Source of the DNA: Tenacibaculum singaporense
GTDB taxonomy: Bacteria; Bacteroidota; Bacteroidia; Flavobacteriales; Flavobacteriaceae
Length of the DNA: 64,000 nt
Assembly: GCF_003867015.1 (NCBI RefSeq)
Contig: NZ_CP032548.1
Location: forward strand, 2,237,001 to 2,301,000
Direction of reading: 5' to 3'
Position 1 is the stretch's first letter; every line of letters starts with the position of its first letter. Below, piece after piece: positions 1 through 8,516 of this stretch. The notes beneath the pieces were generated by a model, which saw only the letters and a program-made list of their open reading frames with translations, had not been told where the DNA came from and did not search any database. The position numbers and the translations under genes are program-made.

Positions 1-1
1 A

Positions 2-169
2 GGATTAATTGTTAAACCTAGTATTGGAGTTAATCAAAAACTTACTAATAACTTAAATTTAAGATTAGGAGCGGGTTATGTAAAAGCTAGAGGAGGAAAT
101 TTAAGTAGTGCTCAAATAAATTTGGGTATTTCGTATCGTTTTTCCTTCTTAAGTGTTAAAAAGTTTTAA
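2..169 (+). CDS. C-terminal end of an outer-membrane beta-barrel protein (partial)
   Basis: An open frame enters from the left edge and ends at TAA 167-169, giving 55 residues. The visible part has alternating polar and hydrophobic residues (LNLRLGAGYVKARGG, SAQINLGISYRF), as in the last strands of a small outer-membrane beta-barrel, and ends in an aromatic residue (F). The start and most of the gene lie outside the window, so the family cannot be named. The barrel assignment is inferred from the strand pattern only. A weak hairpin (AACTTT/AAAGTT, 176-192) follows the stop without a T-tract. Confidence 0.55.
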   Translation, partial: GLIVKPSIGVNQKLTNNLNLRLGAGYVKARGGNLSSAQINLGISYRFSFLSVKKF

Positions 170-248
170 AAATTTAACTTTTCGTTAAAGTTTGATGAAT
201 TATCTTCGCTTTCTGAAACAAAAAAATTAATACCCTTACTTTTTTTAA

Positions 249-1610
249 ATGAAAAAAGTAAGTTACAATCTATATACAAACATGATAAAAAAGAGAATTA
301 TATCTCCACTTCAAAACTTTATAAAAACCGAAAGTGCTAGTGGTATTTTATTGTTGGCAGCTACTTTATTAGCCCTCATTTGGGCTAACTCTCCTTTTAG
401 AGATAGTTATAATCATTTATGGGAGTATAAGATAGGTTTTAAGTCTGAACACTTTGAGTTATACAAACCATTAATACTTTGGATTAATGATGGGTTAATG
501 GCAGTGTTCTTCTTTTTAATTGGTTTAGAGATTAAAAGAGAGTTCTTAATAGGTGAATTAAACTCTACTAAAAAACTAGCATTCCCTCTTTTTGGAGCGC
601 TTGGTGGTATGTTATTTCCTATTTTATTCTTCTACCTTTTAAACAAGAACCCTGAAACAAGTCATGGATGGGGAGTTCCTATGGCTACAGATATAGCCTT
701 TTCTTTAGCTGTTTTAAACACTTTAGGCAAAAGAATACCGCTGAGTTTAAAAGTATTTTTAACTGCTTTTGCTATTGTTGATGATATAGGAGCTGTTCTA
801 GTAATTGCATTGTTTTATAGTACTAGTATTGATATTACATTGATATCTATCGCTATAGGTTTATTAGCTTTTCTTTATTTTATTGCTCATAAAGGTTTTT
901 ATTCTCACTACGTAACTTTTATGTTTGGAGCTGTAATTTGGGTTTTATTCTTAAAAGCAGGAATTCACCCAACTGTAGCAGGAATCTTAATGGCTTTTGC
1001 TGTACCTATCAGACAAAAAGTGCACACCCCTGAATTTATAGCTAATTTGTCACAAATAATGGATAATATCAAAAAAGCGAAGGTTGCACCTAAGCCAATA
1101 TTATCAAAAGAGCAAGTGGCTGAAATAGATAACTTAGATCATTGGATTGAAGATTACCAATCTCCTCTTCAACTTTTAGAACACAAACTACATGATTTAG
1201 TTGCGTATGCAATTATCCCAATTTTTGCTTTAGCTAATGCAGGAGTTTTAATAGATGGTGATGCTAACTTAGACACATCCTTAATAATTAATATCGCTTT
1301 ATGTTTAATTTTAGGAAACAGTATTGGAATTACTACAATTATTACCACAGTTAAAAAGCTTAAAATAATAGAGGTTCCTAAAGACATAAATGCTCAACAC
1401 ATTGTAGGCGTATCATTTTTAGCAGGAATTGGATTTACTATGGCTATATTTATTGCTAGTTTAGCATTTGCTAAAAGTCCTGAGTTCCTTGGATCAGCCA
1501 AAATAGGTGTTTTATTAGGCTCTCTTGTTTCAGCAATAATTGGATACCTAATATTGAGGTATAATAAAACTGATGAAATTGACAACGAAGAAGAATTAAG
1601 TGCTAGTTAA
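249..1610 (+). CDS. nhaA: Na+/H+ antiporter NhaA
   Basis: Inner-membrane antiporter that expels Na+ or Li+ in exchange for H+ for pH and sodium homeostasis. The 453-residue protein has about 12 hydrophobic segments. The conserved ion-site motifs are present: ATDIAFSLAVL with Asp148, and AIVDDIGAVL with the Asp178-Asp179 pair, matching Asp133 and Asp163-164 of E. coli NhaA. GIHPTVAGILMAF is also typical. It is longer than the E. coli protein (388 residues) because of an extended N-terminus and a loop near residues 255-315. An in-frame Met12 at 282 is an alternative start. It is convergent with recG, 12 bp away. A marine habit fits but is inference. Confidence 0.95.
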   Translation: MKKVSYNLYTNMIKKRIISPLQNFIKTESASGILLLAATLLALIWANSPFRDSYNHLWEYKIGFKSEHFELYKPLILWINDGLMAVFFFLIGLEIKREFLIGELNSTKKLAFPLFGALGGMLFPILFFYLLNKNPETSHGWGVPMATDIAFSLAVLNTLGKRIPLSLKVFLTAFAIVDDIGAVLVIALFYSTSIDITLISIAIGLLAFLYFIAHKGFYSHYVTFMFGAVIWVLFLKAGIHPTVAGILMAFAVPIRQKVHTPEFIANLSQIMDNIKKAKVAPKPILSKEQVAEIDNLDHWIEDYQSPLQLLEHKLHDLVAYAIIPIFALANAGVLIDGDANLDTSLIINIALCLILGNSIGITTIITTVKKLKIIEVPKDINAQHIVGVSFLAGIGFTMAIFIASLAFAKSPEFLGSAKIGVLLGSLVSAIIGYLILRYNKTDEIDNEEELSAS

Positions 1611-1622
1611 TAGCGCTTAATT

Positions 1623-3734
1623 CTAACTTATATTACTCCAAATTCCACTTGTTTTTCTAAGCTTTTCATAAGCTTTCAGCAAGCTGGAATTTTTTATTTC
1701 TGACAAATTAGGATCTTCTTGAAGTATGTTTATAGCAGCTTTACGCGCTACATGTAATATTGGACTATCTTTAACAACATCTGCTATTTTAAGATTTAAT
1801 ACTCCACTTTGTTGTGTTCCCATAATATTTCCAGGGCCACGAAGTTTTAAATCCACTTCAGCAATTTTAAATCCATCTGTAGTTTCTACCATCGTTTGTA
1901 ATCGAGTTTTCCCATCAGAAGACAATTTATAGCTCGATAATAAAATACAGTAACTTTGTTCAGCTCCACGTCCTACTCTACCTCGCAATTGATGCAACTG
2001 ACTTAATCCAAAACGTTCAGCACTTTCTATAACCATTACAGAGGCATTTGGTACATTTACTCCTACCTCAATAACCGTAGTAGCTACCATAATTTGAGTA
2101 TCTCCTTTGGCAAAACGTTCCATTTCATAGTCTTTATCAGCAGGTTTCATTTGACCATGAACAATACTAATTTGATATTTAGGAGAAGGAAATTCTCTAG
2201 AAATACTTTCATATCCATCCATTAAGTCTTTGTAATCCATCGCTTCAGATTCTTGGATTAAAGGATATACCACATAAGCTTGTCTCCCTTTAGCAATTTC
2301 ATCTTTCAAGAACTTAAAAACACCCAAACGATTACTATCATAACGGTGTACAGTTTTAATTTCTTTACGTCCAGGAGGCAATTCATCAATTACGGAAATA
2401 TCTAAATCACCATACACAGACATAGCCAATGTTCTTGGTATAGGTGTCGCAGTCATCACCAAAATATGAGGAGGAATAGCTCTTCCATCAGATGAACTTT
2501 TTTCCCACAACTTTCTTCTCTGTGCTACTCCAAAACGATGTTGCTCATCAATAATAGCAATCCCTAGATTTTCAAACTGTACTTTTTCTTCTAAAATAGC
2601 GTGAGTGCCAATCAAAATATGCAAAGAACCATCTAGTAAGCTTTCATGAATTTCTCTACGTTTTTTTGTTTTGGTAGATCCTGTTAATAATTCAACTTTA
2701 ATATCGGTTTTCTCTAATAATTCTATTATCCCATTATAGTGCTGTGTTGCAAGTATCTCTGTCGGTGCCATTATTGTGGCTTGGTAGCCATTATCAATGG
2801 CTAACAACATAGTTAATAATGCTACAATCGTTTTCCCAGAACCTACATCACCTTGTAATAATCGATTCATATGTGCTCCAGAGCCTACATCTTTACGAAT
2901 TTCTTTCAATACTCGTTTTTGAGCTCCCGTTAAGTCAAAAGGTAAATGATTGTTGTAAAAATCGGTAAACTCCTCTCCTACCTGTTCAAAAACAAATCCT
3001 TTTAGTTTTGATTTTCGTATGAGTTTTTTCTGTAGTAATTGTAACTGAATAAAGAATAATTCTTCAAACTTCAATCGATATTGCGCTTTGGCTAATAATT
3101 CTTGATTCTTAGGAAAGTGAATATTTAATAACGATTCTTTTTTACCTAAGAATTGATGTTCTTCAATAAAATAAGCCGGAAAAGTTTCTTCTATTTCATT
3201 ATACGCTTGTTGAAACAAGTTTTGAATCATCGTACGCATAACCTTGTTACTTATTCCTTTCGTACTTAATTTTTCAGTAGAAGGATATACCGGTTGCATA
3301 GCCATTTGTAGCTTACTTTTGTATTCTTTTACTGTCTCCATTTCTGGGTGTGGCATATTAGGAATACCATTATACCAATTTAACTTCCCATAAATAACGT
3401 ACGGAACGTTTACTTTTAAACTATCTTTAATCCATTTTACACCTTTAAACCAAACTAACTCCATAGTACCTGTAGCATCTGAAAAAGTAGCCACTAACCT
3501 ACTTCCTCTTTTTTGCTTTACGGTTTTTACGCCCGTAATCTTACCTACTATTTGTACTTCAGCAGAGTTTTGTTGCAACTGATTAATCGTATAAAACTGT
3601 GTTTTATCAATATACCTAAACGGAAAAAGATGCAACAGGTCATTACAAGTCTTAATACCTAACTCGGTAAATAGTAACTCTGCTCTGGCAACACTAATTC
3701 CTTTTATATATGTTACGGGGTGGTTTAAATTCAT
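1623..3734 (-). CDS. recG: ATP-dependent DNA helicase RecG
   Basis: Branch-migration helicase that remodels stalled replication forks and Holliday junctions. The 703 residues match the usual length (E. coli 693). The N-terminal wedge/OB-fold domain covers about residues 1-180. The helicase core has Walker A GDVGSGKT (295-302), motif II DEQH (396-399), MTATPIPRT (motif III) and the RecG C-terminal block QLRGRVGRG...GPGNIMGTQQSG. All motifs look intact. It is transcribed alone, divergent from the methyltransferase gene at 3796, with its start 61 bp from that ATG. Confidence 0.97.
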   Translation of the reverse strand: MNLNHPVTYIKGISVARAELLFTELGIKTCNDLLHLFPFRYIDKTQFYTINQLQQNSAEVQIVGKITGVKTVKQKRGSRLVATFSDATGTMELVWFKGVKWIKDSLKVNVPYVIYGKLNWYNGIPNMPHPEMETVKEYKSKLQMAMQPVYPSTEKLSTKGISNKVMRTMIQNLFQQAYNEIEETFPAYFIEEHQFLGKKESLLNIHFPKNQELLAKAQYRLKFEELFFIQLQLLQKKLIRKSKLKGFVFEQVGEEFTDFYNNHLPFDLTGAQKRVLKEIRKDVGSGAHMNRLLQGDVGSGKTIVALLTMLLAIDNGYQATIMAPTEILATQHYNGIIELLEKTDIKVELLTGSTKTKKRREIHESLLDGSLHILIGTHAILEEKVQFENLGIAIIDEQHRFGVAQRRKLWEKSSSDGRAIPPHILVMTATPIPRTLAMSVYGDLDISVIDELPPGRKEIKTVHRYDSNRLGVFKFLKDEIAKGRQAYVVYPLIQESEAMDYKDLMDGYESISREFPSPKYQISIVHGQMKPADKDYEMERFAKGDTQIMVATTVIEVGVNVPNASVMVIESAERFGLSQLHQLRGRVGRGAEQSYCILLSSYKLSSDGKTRLQTMVETTDGFKIAEVDLKLRGPGNIMGTQQSGVLNLKIADVVKDSPILHVARKAAINILQEDPNLSEIKNSSLLKAYEKLRKTSGIWSNIS

Positions 3735-3769
3735 TAAGAACGAAAATACAAAAAGCCATTAAAATCAAC

Positions 3770-3777
3770 TATCTTTG
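3770..3777 (+). promoter_or_regulatory. Predicted -7 promoter element of the rRNA methyltransferase gene
   Basis: TATCTTTG is a perfect match to the Bacteroidota -7 consensus TAnnTTTG and lies 18 bp before the ATG at 3796. No clear TTG-type -33 element is visible at the usual spacing, so this is a consensus match only. Confidence 0.55.
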
Positions 3778-3795
3778 CACTCTTAAATTCATCAA

Positions 3796-5007
3796 ATGAG
3801 ATTACATAGAAATTTAGTTTTCGCGGTTATTGATAGCTTACGCGATATTTTTAATGAAGATGTGTATGCAGACAAAGCTGTTGAAAAAGCTTTAAAGAGA
3901 GATAAACGCTGGGGAGCACGTGATAGAAAGTTTGTTGCTGAAACTATTTATGATGTGGTTCGTTGGAAACGATTATATGCAGAAATAGCAAATGTAAAAG
4001 CACCGTATTCTCGTCCTGATTTATGGCGATTATTTGCTGTTTGGTGTGTACTAAAAGGAATTCAGTTACCTGATTGGAATCAAATTGAACCTACCCCTAC
4101 TAGAAGAATTAAAGGTAAGTTTGATGAGCTATTAAAAACAAGAAAATTTAGAGAGTCTATTCCTGACTGGATTGATGAAGTAGGTGTACAAGAATTAGGT
4201 GAAGAGGTTTGGACCAAAGAAATAGCTGCTTTAAACAAACAAGCAGAAGTTATCTTACGTACAAATACTTTAAATACAACCAAAGCTCATTTACAAAAAC
4301 AGTTAGCTTCTGAAGGAATTGACACTGAATTTATCAAAGGATATGATGATGCTTTAAAATTAGTAGAAAGGGCGAATGTTTTTAAAACAGAAGCCTTTAA
4401 AAAAGGTTTTTTTGAAGTTCAAGATGCTTCGTCACAATTAGTAGCTGCTTATTTAGATGTAGAACCAGGCATGAAGGTAGTAGACACTTGTGCTGGTGCT
4501 GGTGGAAAGACATTACACTTGGCTTCTTTAATGAAAAATAAAGGACAAGTTATAGCAATGGATATTTACGAGAGTAAATTGAAAAAGCTAAAAGTACGTG
4601 CTAGAAGAAACGGGGTTCACAATATTGATACTCGTGTAATTGATTCAACCAAAGTAATTAAAAAATTACAAGGAAAAGCTGATAGGGTATTGATTGATGC
4701 TCCATGTTCTGGTTTGGGAGTAATTAGAAGAAACCCTGATAGTAAGTGGAAATTACAACCTGAGTTTTTAGATAAAATTCGTGGTACACAACAAGAAGTA
4801 TTACAACAATACTCTAAAATGGTAAAGCCAGGTGGGAAAATGGTATATGCCACTTGCTCAGTATTACCTTCAGAAAATCAACAACAAGTTGAGTTCTTTT
4901 TAGCTTCTGATGCAGGAAAAGATTTTAAATTTGTAAAAGACGAAAAAGTACTATCGCATAAATCTGGTTACGACGGATTTTATATGGCCTTACTAGAAAG
5001 AAAGTAA
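3796..5007 (+). CDS. RsmB/NOP2-family RNA (cytosine-5) methyltransferase
   Basis: SAM-dependent m5C methyltransferase of the RsmB/NSUN family, probably acting on 16S rRNA. The 403 residues hold an N-terminal NusB-like/PUA-type region, then a Rossmann domain. The SAM motif is DTCAGAGGKT (230-239), motif IV is DAPCSGLG (Cys304) and motif VI is YATCS (Cys354). Both cysteines of the two-cysteine mechanism are present. The exact target base cannot be read from sequence; assignment to RsmB (C967) is by family likeness. It is a single gene with its own predicted promoter and a strong terminator after the stop. Confidence 0.9.
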   Translation: MRLHRNLVFAVIDSLRDIFNEDVYADKAVEKALKRDKRWGARDRKFVAETIYDVVRWKRLYAEIANVKAPYSRPDLWRLFAVWCVLKGIQLPDWNQIEPTPTRRIKGKFDELLKTRKFRESIPDWIDEVGVQELGEEVWTKEIAALNKQAEVILRTNTLNTTKAHLQKQLASEGIDTEFIKGYDDALKLVERANVFKTEAFKKGFFEVQDASSQLVAAYLDVEPGMKVVDTCAGAGGKTLHLASLMKNKGQVIAMDIYESKLKKLKVRARRNGVHNIDTRVIDSTKVIKKLQGKADRVLIDAPCSGLGVIRRNPDSKWKLQPEFLDKIRGTQQEVLQQYSKMVKPGGKMVYATCSVLPSENQQQVEFFLASDAGKDFKFVKDEKVLSHKSGYDGFYMALLERK

Positions 5008-5030
5008 GCTGTAAAAATAAAATATATTAA

Positions 5031-5060
5031 AAAAGGCTCGGGATAATATCTCGAGCCTTT
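5031..5060 (+). terminator. Rho-independent terminator after the methyltransferase gene
   Basis: The arms AAAGGCTCG (5032-5040) and CGAGCCTTT (5052-5060) are perfect inverted repeats. The stem can extend inward through G·U, G-C, A-U and U-A pairs to an AAU triloop, giving about 13 bp. TTTCCTTTC follows on the + strand. Confidence 0.8.
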
Positions 5061-5314
5061 CCTTTCAATCAACTATTAAAAACTAACTAATCACTAAACA
5101 TTACTTGTTAAGTAATTATATGTTTATATGACGACTATTTTCTTGTGTCGTTACACTAATTACTAGTCTTTAACATTATTTTATGAAAGCCTACTATTTA
5201 CAAGCTAATCACTTTCTTTTTTACTTGTACACTACCCTTTGATTTACAGTCTGTTTTGGATTTTGAGTTATTTATAACTACATTTAACAGTAACTAACTA
5301 AAAAACTATATTTT
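5061..5314. other. Intergenic stretch without a recognisable gene
   Basis: About 250 AT-rich bases between the terminator and the small membrane protein. I see no ORF with coding character, no tRNA fold and no strong palindrome. It presumably holds the 5' untranslated region and promoter of the gene at 5315, but no convincing TAnnTTTG element stands out. Confidence 0.5.
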
Positions 5315-5746
5315 ATGACAGATTCAAACAAACCCACCACACTTTTTTGGATTATTGGTATTGCAGCCTTAGTTTGGAATGGACTAGGTGTTATGTCTTA
5401 TATTGGTCAAGCTTACATGACAGATGAAGTCAGAGCTGCTTTACCTGAAGCAGAAAGAGCTTTATATGAAAATGTTCCTACTTGGGTTACCGCTGCTTTT
5501 GCTATAGCCGTTTTTGGAGGATTACTTGGTAGTGCTTTTTTATTAATGAGAAAAAAGTTAGCAAGACCAATGTTTTTACTTTCGCTAATTGCTATCGTAG
5601 TTCAAATGTCATATAACTTGTTTATGAGTAGAGCAGCTGAAGTATACGGACCTGGAAGCATTATAATGCCTATAATGGTAATTGTTATAGGTGTGTTTTT
5701 GTTGATGTATACTAAAAAGACAATAGCGAAAGGCTGGTTATCATAG
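5315..5746 (+). CDS. Small four-helix membrane protein, function unknown
   Basis: The 143 residues contain four hydrophobic segments (about 10-32, 56-78, 84-105 and 112-132), so this is an inner-membrane protein. The loop between the first two segments is charged (TDEVRAALPEAERALYE). Similar short proteins in Flavobacteriia are sometimes labelled sugar transporter, but I see no transporter signature and would not assign a substrate. It is monocistronic, with a terminator hairpin shortly after the stop. The start ATG is the only plausible one and directly precedes a short polar N-terminus. Confidence 0.75.
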   Translation: MTDSNKPTTLFWIIGIAALVWNGLGVMSYIGQAYMTDEVRAALPEAERALYENVPTWVTAAFAIAVFGGLLGSAFLLMRKKLARPMFLLSLIAIVVQMSYNLFMSRAAEVYGPGSIIMPIMVIVIGVFLLMYTKKTIAKGWLS

Positions 5747-5769
5747 TACTAAGATAATACAACAATTTA

Positions 5770-5795
5770 AAAGCTGTCTTGAAAAAGGCAGCTTT
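5770..5795. terminator. Bidirectional terminator between convergent genes
   Basis: The arms AAAGCTG (5770-5776) and CAGCTTT (5789-5795) enclose CTT/AAG inner pairs. The hairpin has A/T tracts on both sides and lies between convergent genes ending at 5746 and 5799. Confidence 0.7.
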
Positions 5796-5798
5796 ATT

Positions 5799-6260
5799 TT
5801 ATTCAAATAGAACAAAAATAAATTCGGCAACACAGGCTGGTTTTTCTTGTCCCTTTATTTCTATCGTACAATCAAAAGTTAACTTTTTACCGTTTTGAAA
5901 GTCTTCTATTAGCTTAACAGAACTAATTAAACGTAATTCACTATTTACAGGCACAGGATTAGGAAAACGAACTTTATTCAATCCGTAATTTAACCCCATA
6001 GTTACACTTTTTACTTCAAATTGTTTAGATATTAGTTCTGACAGCATAGAAACAGACATGAATCCGTGTGCAATTGTTGTTTTTGTTGGAGAATATTTAG
6101 CCGCTTTTGCTGTGTCAATATGAATCCACTGTTTATCTAATGTAGCATTGGCAAAATCATTAATCATTTGTTGAGTTACAGTATACCACTCTCCTACCGG
6201 TAACTGTTTTCCTTCTATATTAGAAAGTTCATTTAAATTTTCAAAAACTAATTTTTTCAT
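5799..6260 (-). CDS. MaoC-like (R)-enoyl-CoA hydratase family protein
   Basis: Hot-dog fold protein of the MaoC/PhaJ family, which hydrates or dehydrates acyl-CoA thioesters. The 153 residues are a single-domain length. The hydratase 2 motif is recognisable: an Asp followed by His (DKQWIHIDTAKA) and then TTIAHGFMSVSMLSEL, with the conserved AHG-F segment. The natural acyl-CoA chain length cannot be predicted. It starts 5 bp downstream of the TRIC-like gene and probably belongs to the minus-strand run with that gene and the DEAD helicase. Confidence 0.85.
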   Translation of the reverse strand: MKKLVFENLNELSNIEGKQLPVGEWYTVTQQMINDFANATLDKQWIHIDTAKAAKYSPTKTTIAHGFMSVSMLSELISKQFEVKSVTMGLNYGLNKVRFPNPVPVNSELRLISSVKLIEDFQNGKKLTFDCTIEIKGQEKPACVAEFIFVLFE

Positions 6261-6265
6261 ATCCT

Positions 6266-6886
6266 TTATTTACCAAATACATCTTTTTTTATTCGAGGAA
6301 GCTCCAATTTATATTGTACAGCAATTGTTCTTACAAGAATAATTATTCCTGCAGAAATAACAAAGAGTATATCTTCATTGATATTTAAAGGATATAAAAG
6401 TAGATAAACAATTCCTCCTGCTAAACAGGCTGACGCATATATTTCTCTATGAAAAATTAACGGAATTTCATTTGTTAGCACATCCCTAATTACACCTCCC
6501 ATTACTGCGGAAGACATTCCCATTACCAAGGCTACAAACGGATGTAAATTAAAGTTTATTCCTTTTTGAACACCTAATAACGTAAACACACTTATACCAA
6601 TAGTATCAAACAAAAACATGGTTCTTCTTAACGGTGCTATTTTACTTCGAAATAAAAAGGTTGCTGCAACAGCTATTAATATTGTCCAGATATAGTTAAT
6701 ATCCCCAATCCAATTTATAGGGTGTGCGTTAATAAGTACATCTCTTGTCATTCCGCCTCCTACGGCAGTAACAAAAGCTATGATAATGACTCCAAAAACA
6801 TCAAACTTTTTTCTAATAGCAACCAATGCTCCACTAATAGCAAAGGCAAAAGTTCCAGCAATGTCTATGGCGTAAATTACATCCAT
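6266..6886 (-). CDS. TRIC/UPF0126 family membrane channel (YadS/YicG-like)
   Basis: Bacterial member of the trimeric intracellular cation channel family, formerly UPF0126. The 206 residues have about six to seven membrane helices in two internal repeats, each carrying a GG..RDVL motif: GGGMTRDVLINAHP in the first half and GGVIRDVLTNEIP in the second. This is the family hallmark. Bacterial homologues behave as cation channels in vitro, and some relatives are annotated as glycine transporters; the substrate here is unknown. Its start abuts the stop of the DEAD helicase (adjacent bases), implying co-transcription. Confidence 0.85.
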   Translation of the reverse strand: MDVIYAIDIAGTFAFAISGALVAIRKKFDVFGVIIIAFVTAVGGGMTRDVLINAHPINWIGDINYIWTILIAVAATFLFRSKIAPLRRTMFLFDTIGISVFTLLGVQKGINFNLHPFVALVMGMSSAVMGGVIRDVLTNEIPLIFHREIYASACLAGGIVYLLLYPLNINEDILFVISAGIIILVRTIAVQYKLELPRIKKDVFGK

Positions 6887-8005
6887 TTATATTGATATTT
6901 CAGAAAATTGTATTTGTAATGTTCTTTCTATTTCAGCTAAACGACTTCTTTCATTTTGAAGAATCAATGCTAAAGAAATTCCTCTTTTCCCTGCTCTAGC
7001 AGTTCTACCACTTCGGTGTGTATAGTACTCTAGTTGTTCTGGTAATTGGTGATGAATAACAAAAGCTAAGTTTTGAACATCAATTCCCCTAGCTGAAACA
7101 TCTGTTGACACTAATACTTGAAGATTACCGTTTTTAAAAGCACGCATTACTTTATCACGCTCTTTTTGTTGCATATCTCCTTCTAAAGCTTCTACTGAAA
7201 ACCCATCTTGTTGTAATTCTTTTGTTAGTTTTTGAGCTCCTGCTTTGGTTCTTGAGAAAATGATTCCTCTTTCAGCATGTCTTTTTTCCAAAAACTTAAT
7301 AATAACATCGGTTTTTTCAGGAATCGTAGTTGTTACAAACTGATGCGTAATGTTGGCATTCACCAATACATTTTTGTTTACTTCAACTTGTTTTGCTGAA
7401 GCATTCATGTATTTTTTTATAATACTTCTAATTTCATCTGGCATTGTTGCCGAAAACAACCATGTTTTACGAGTACCAGAAGTATATTTTAAAATACGAT
7501 TTAATTCTAATTTAAACCCCATACTAAGCATTTCATCTGCTTCATCAAGTACTAAGGTTTTGATATTTTTTAAATCTACATCGCCCCTTTCTATTAAATC
7601 AATCAAACGTCCTGGAGTTGCTACAATAATATGCGTGGTTCTTTTTAAATTGTTGATTTGACGTTCAATCTTTTCACCACCGTAAACAGCTTCTACAAAA
7701 ATTTTATCATTAACATATTTTGTAAACTTAAATAGTTGTTTCTTTATCTGTTGTACCAATTCTCTTGTAGGTGATAAAATTAACGCTTGTACATTGTCTT
7801 TTGAAGCATCTATTTTATGTAAAATAGGCAAGCCATAAGCAGCAGTTTTCCCTGTACCTGTTTGTGCTAATCCTATAAAATCTGAATTATTTTCAAGTAA
7901 ATAAGGTATAGTTTCTTGTTGTACTTCAGTAGGAGTTGTTATTCCTAACTCTTTCAATCCCTTAACATATTCTTTTCGTACTCCTAATGCGGTAAATGTT
8001 GTCAT
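6887..8005 (-). CDS. DEAD-box ATP-dependent RNA helicase
   Basis: RNA helicase with all core motifs: AQTGTGKTAA (Walker A), PTRELV (Ia), TPGRL (Ib), DEAD (II), SAT (III), ARGID (V) and HRSGRTARAG (VI). At 372 residues it is essentially the bare two-RecA-domain core without the basic C-terminal tail seen in larger family members. Members work in ribosome assembly or mRNA decay and cold adaptation; the role here cannot be fixed. It heads a minus-strand run with the TRIC-like and MaoC genes and has a perfect -7 element 18 bp before its ATG. Confidence 0.92.
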   Translation of the reverse strand: MTTFTALGVRKEYVKGLKELGITTPTEVQQETIPYLLENNSDFIGLAQTGTGKTAAYGLPILHKIDASKDNVQALILSPTRELVQQIKKQLFKFTKYVNDKIFVEAVYGGEKIERQINNLKRTTHIIVATPGRLIDLIERGDVDLKNIKTLVLDEADEMLSMGFKLELNRILKYTSGTRKTWLFSATMPDEIRSIIKKYMNASAKQVEVNKNVLVNANITHQFVTTTIPEKTDVIIKFLEKRHAERGIIFSRTKAGAQKLTKELQQDGFSVEALEGDMQQKERDKVMRAFKNGNLQVLVSTDVSARGIDVQNLAFVIHHQLPEQLEYYTHRSGRTARAGKRGISLALILQNERSRLAEIERTLQIQFSEISI

Positions 8006-8023
8006 TCTATAAATTTATAAGTG

Positions 8024-8031
8024 CAAAGATA
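8024..8031 (-). promoter_or_regulatory. Predicted -7 element of the DEAD helicase operon
   Basis: On the minus strand this reads TATCTTTG, a perfect TAnnTTTG match, 18 bp before the helicase ATG. No -33 partner was identified. Confidence 0.5.
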
Positions 8032-8040
8032 TTGTTTCTT

Positions 8041-8427
8041 TTACGGTAACAATAAGTTTGTTACCTCTTTCGTAATTCTTTTAGGTTTTTTTGTGTTAGC
8101 ATCTAACAAACAAAATGTAGTTTGAGATTTTACTAATAAAGTTTCTCCTCTATACATTTCAAAATGACGTATGGATCTTATCCCTTCTGTTTTTCCAACC
8201 CAAGTCCTAAGTGTTACTTCATCTCCTAATACGGCTTGATTTTTATAATCAACTTCATGTCTAATAACAAACCACACATAATCGATGTTCTTTACATTTT
8301 TAGAAAGTTCTTTCCAATGAGCATCTGAAATGTTTTGCATCCATTGTACATACACCACATTGTTTACATGGTTGTATTCATCTATTTCTTCTGAAGTTAC
8401 AATATGTTTTTGTTCAAATAAATTCAT
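8041..8427 (-). CDS. Acyl-CoA thioesterase, 4HBT hot-dog family (YbgC/FadM-like)
   Basis: Single hot-dog domain of 128 residues. The 4-hydroxybenzoyl-CoA thioesterase signature is near the N-terminus (EIDEYNHVNNVVYVQWMQ), with the acidic residue and HVNN segment that form the active site. Family members hydrolyse acyl-CoA thioesters in the cytoplasm; the substrate is unknown. A perfect TAnnTTTG element ends only 4 bp before the ATG, so the transcript may be leaderless. It is divergent from the MATE exporter. Confidence 0.87.
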   Translation of the reverse strand: MNLFEQKHIVTSEEIDEYNHVNNVVYVQWMQNISDAHWKELSKNVKNIDYVWFVIRHEVDYKNQAVLGDEVTLRTWVGKTEGIRSIRHFEMYRGETLLVKSQTTFCLLDANTKKPKRITKEVTNLLLP

Positions 8428-8431
8428 AAGA

Positions 8432-8439
8432 CAAACTTA
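8432..8439 (-). promoter_or_regulatory. Predicted -7 element abutting the thioesterase start
   Basis: The minus strand reads TAAGTTTG, then four bases, then ATG. At normal Bacteroidota spacing the transcript would begin at or within a base or two of the start codon. Confidence 0.45.
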
Positions 8440-8480
8440 CAGGATTGATGTTAATTATTACTTAAATCTAACCTTGTTTT

Positions 8481-8488
8481 TATTTTTG
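8481..8488 (+). promoter_or_regulatory. Possible -7 element of the MATE gene
   Basis: TATTTTTG matches TAnnTTTG and lies 28 bp before the ATG at 8517. A weaker near-match, TAATTTAG, sits at 8504-8511. I cannot decide between them. Confidence 0.35.
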
Positions 8489-8516
8489 ATGGATAATTCG
8501 TGTTAATTTAGTCAGC

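Noticed and set aside
176..192. Hairpin AACTTT/AAAGTT after the partial outer-membrane gene
   Set aside because: Short stem with no T-tract; could terminate the partial gene but cannot be supported.
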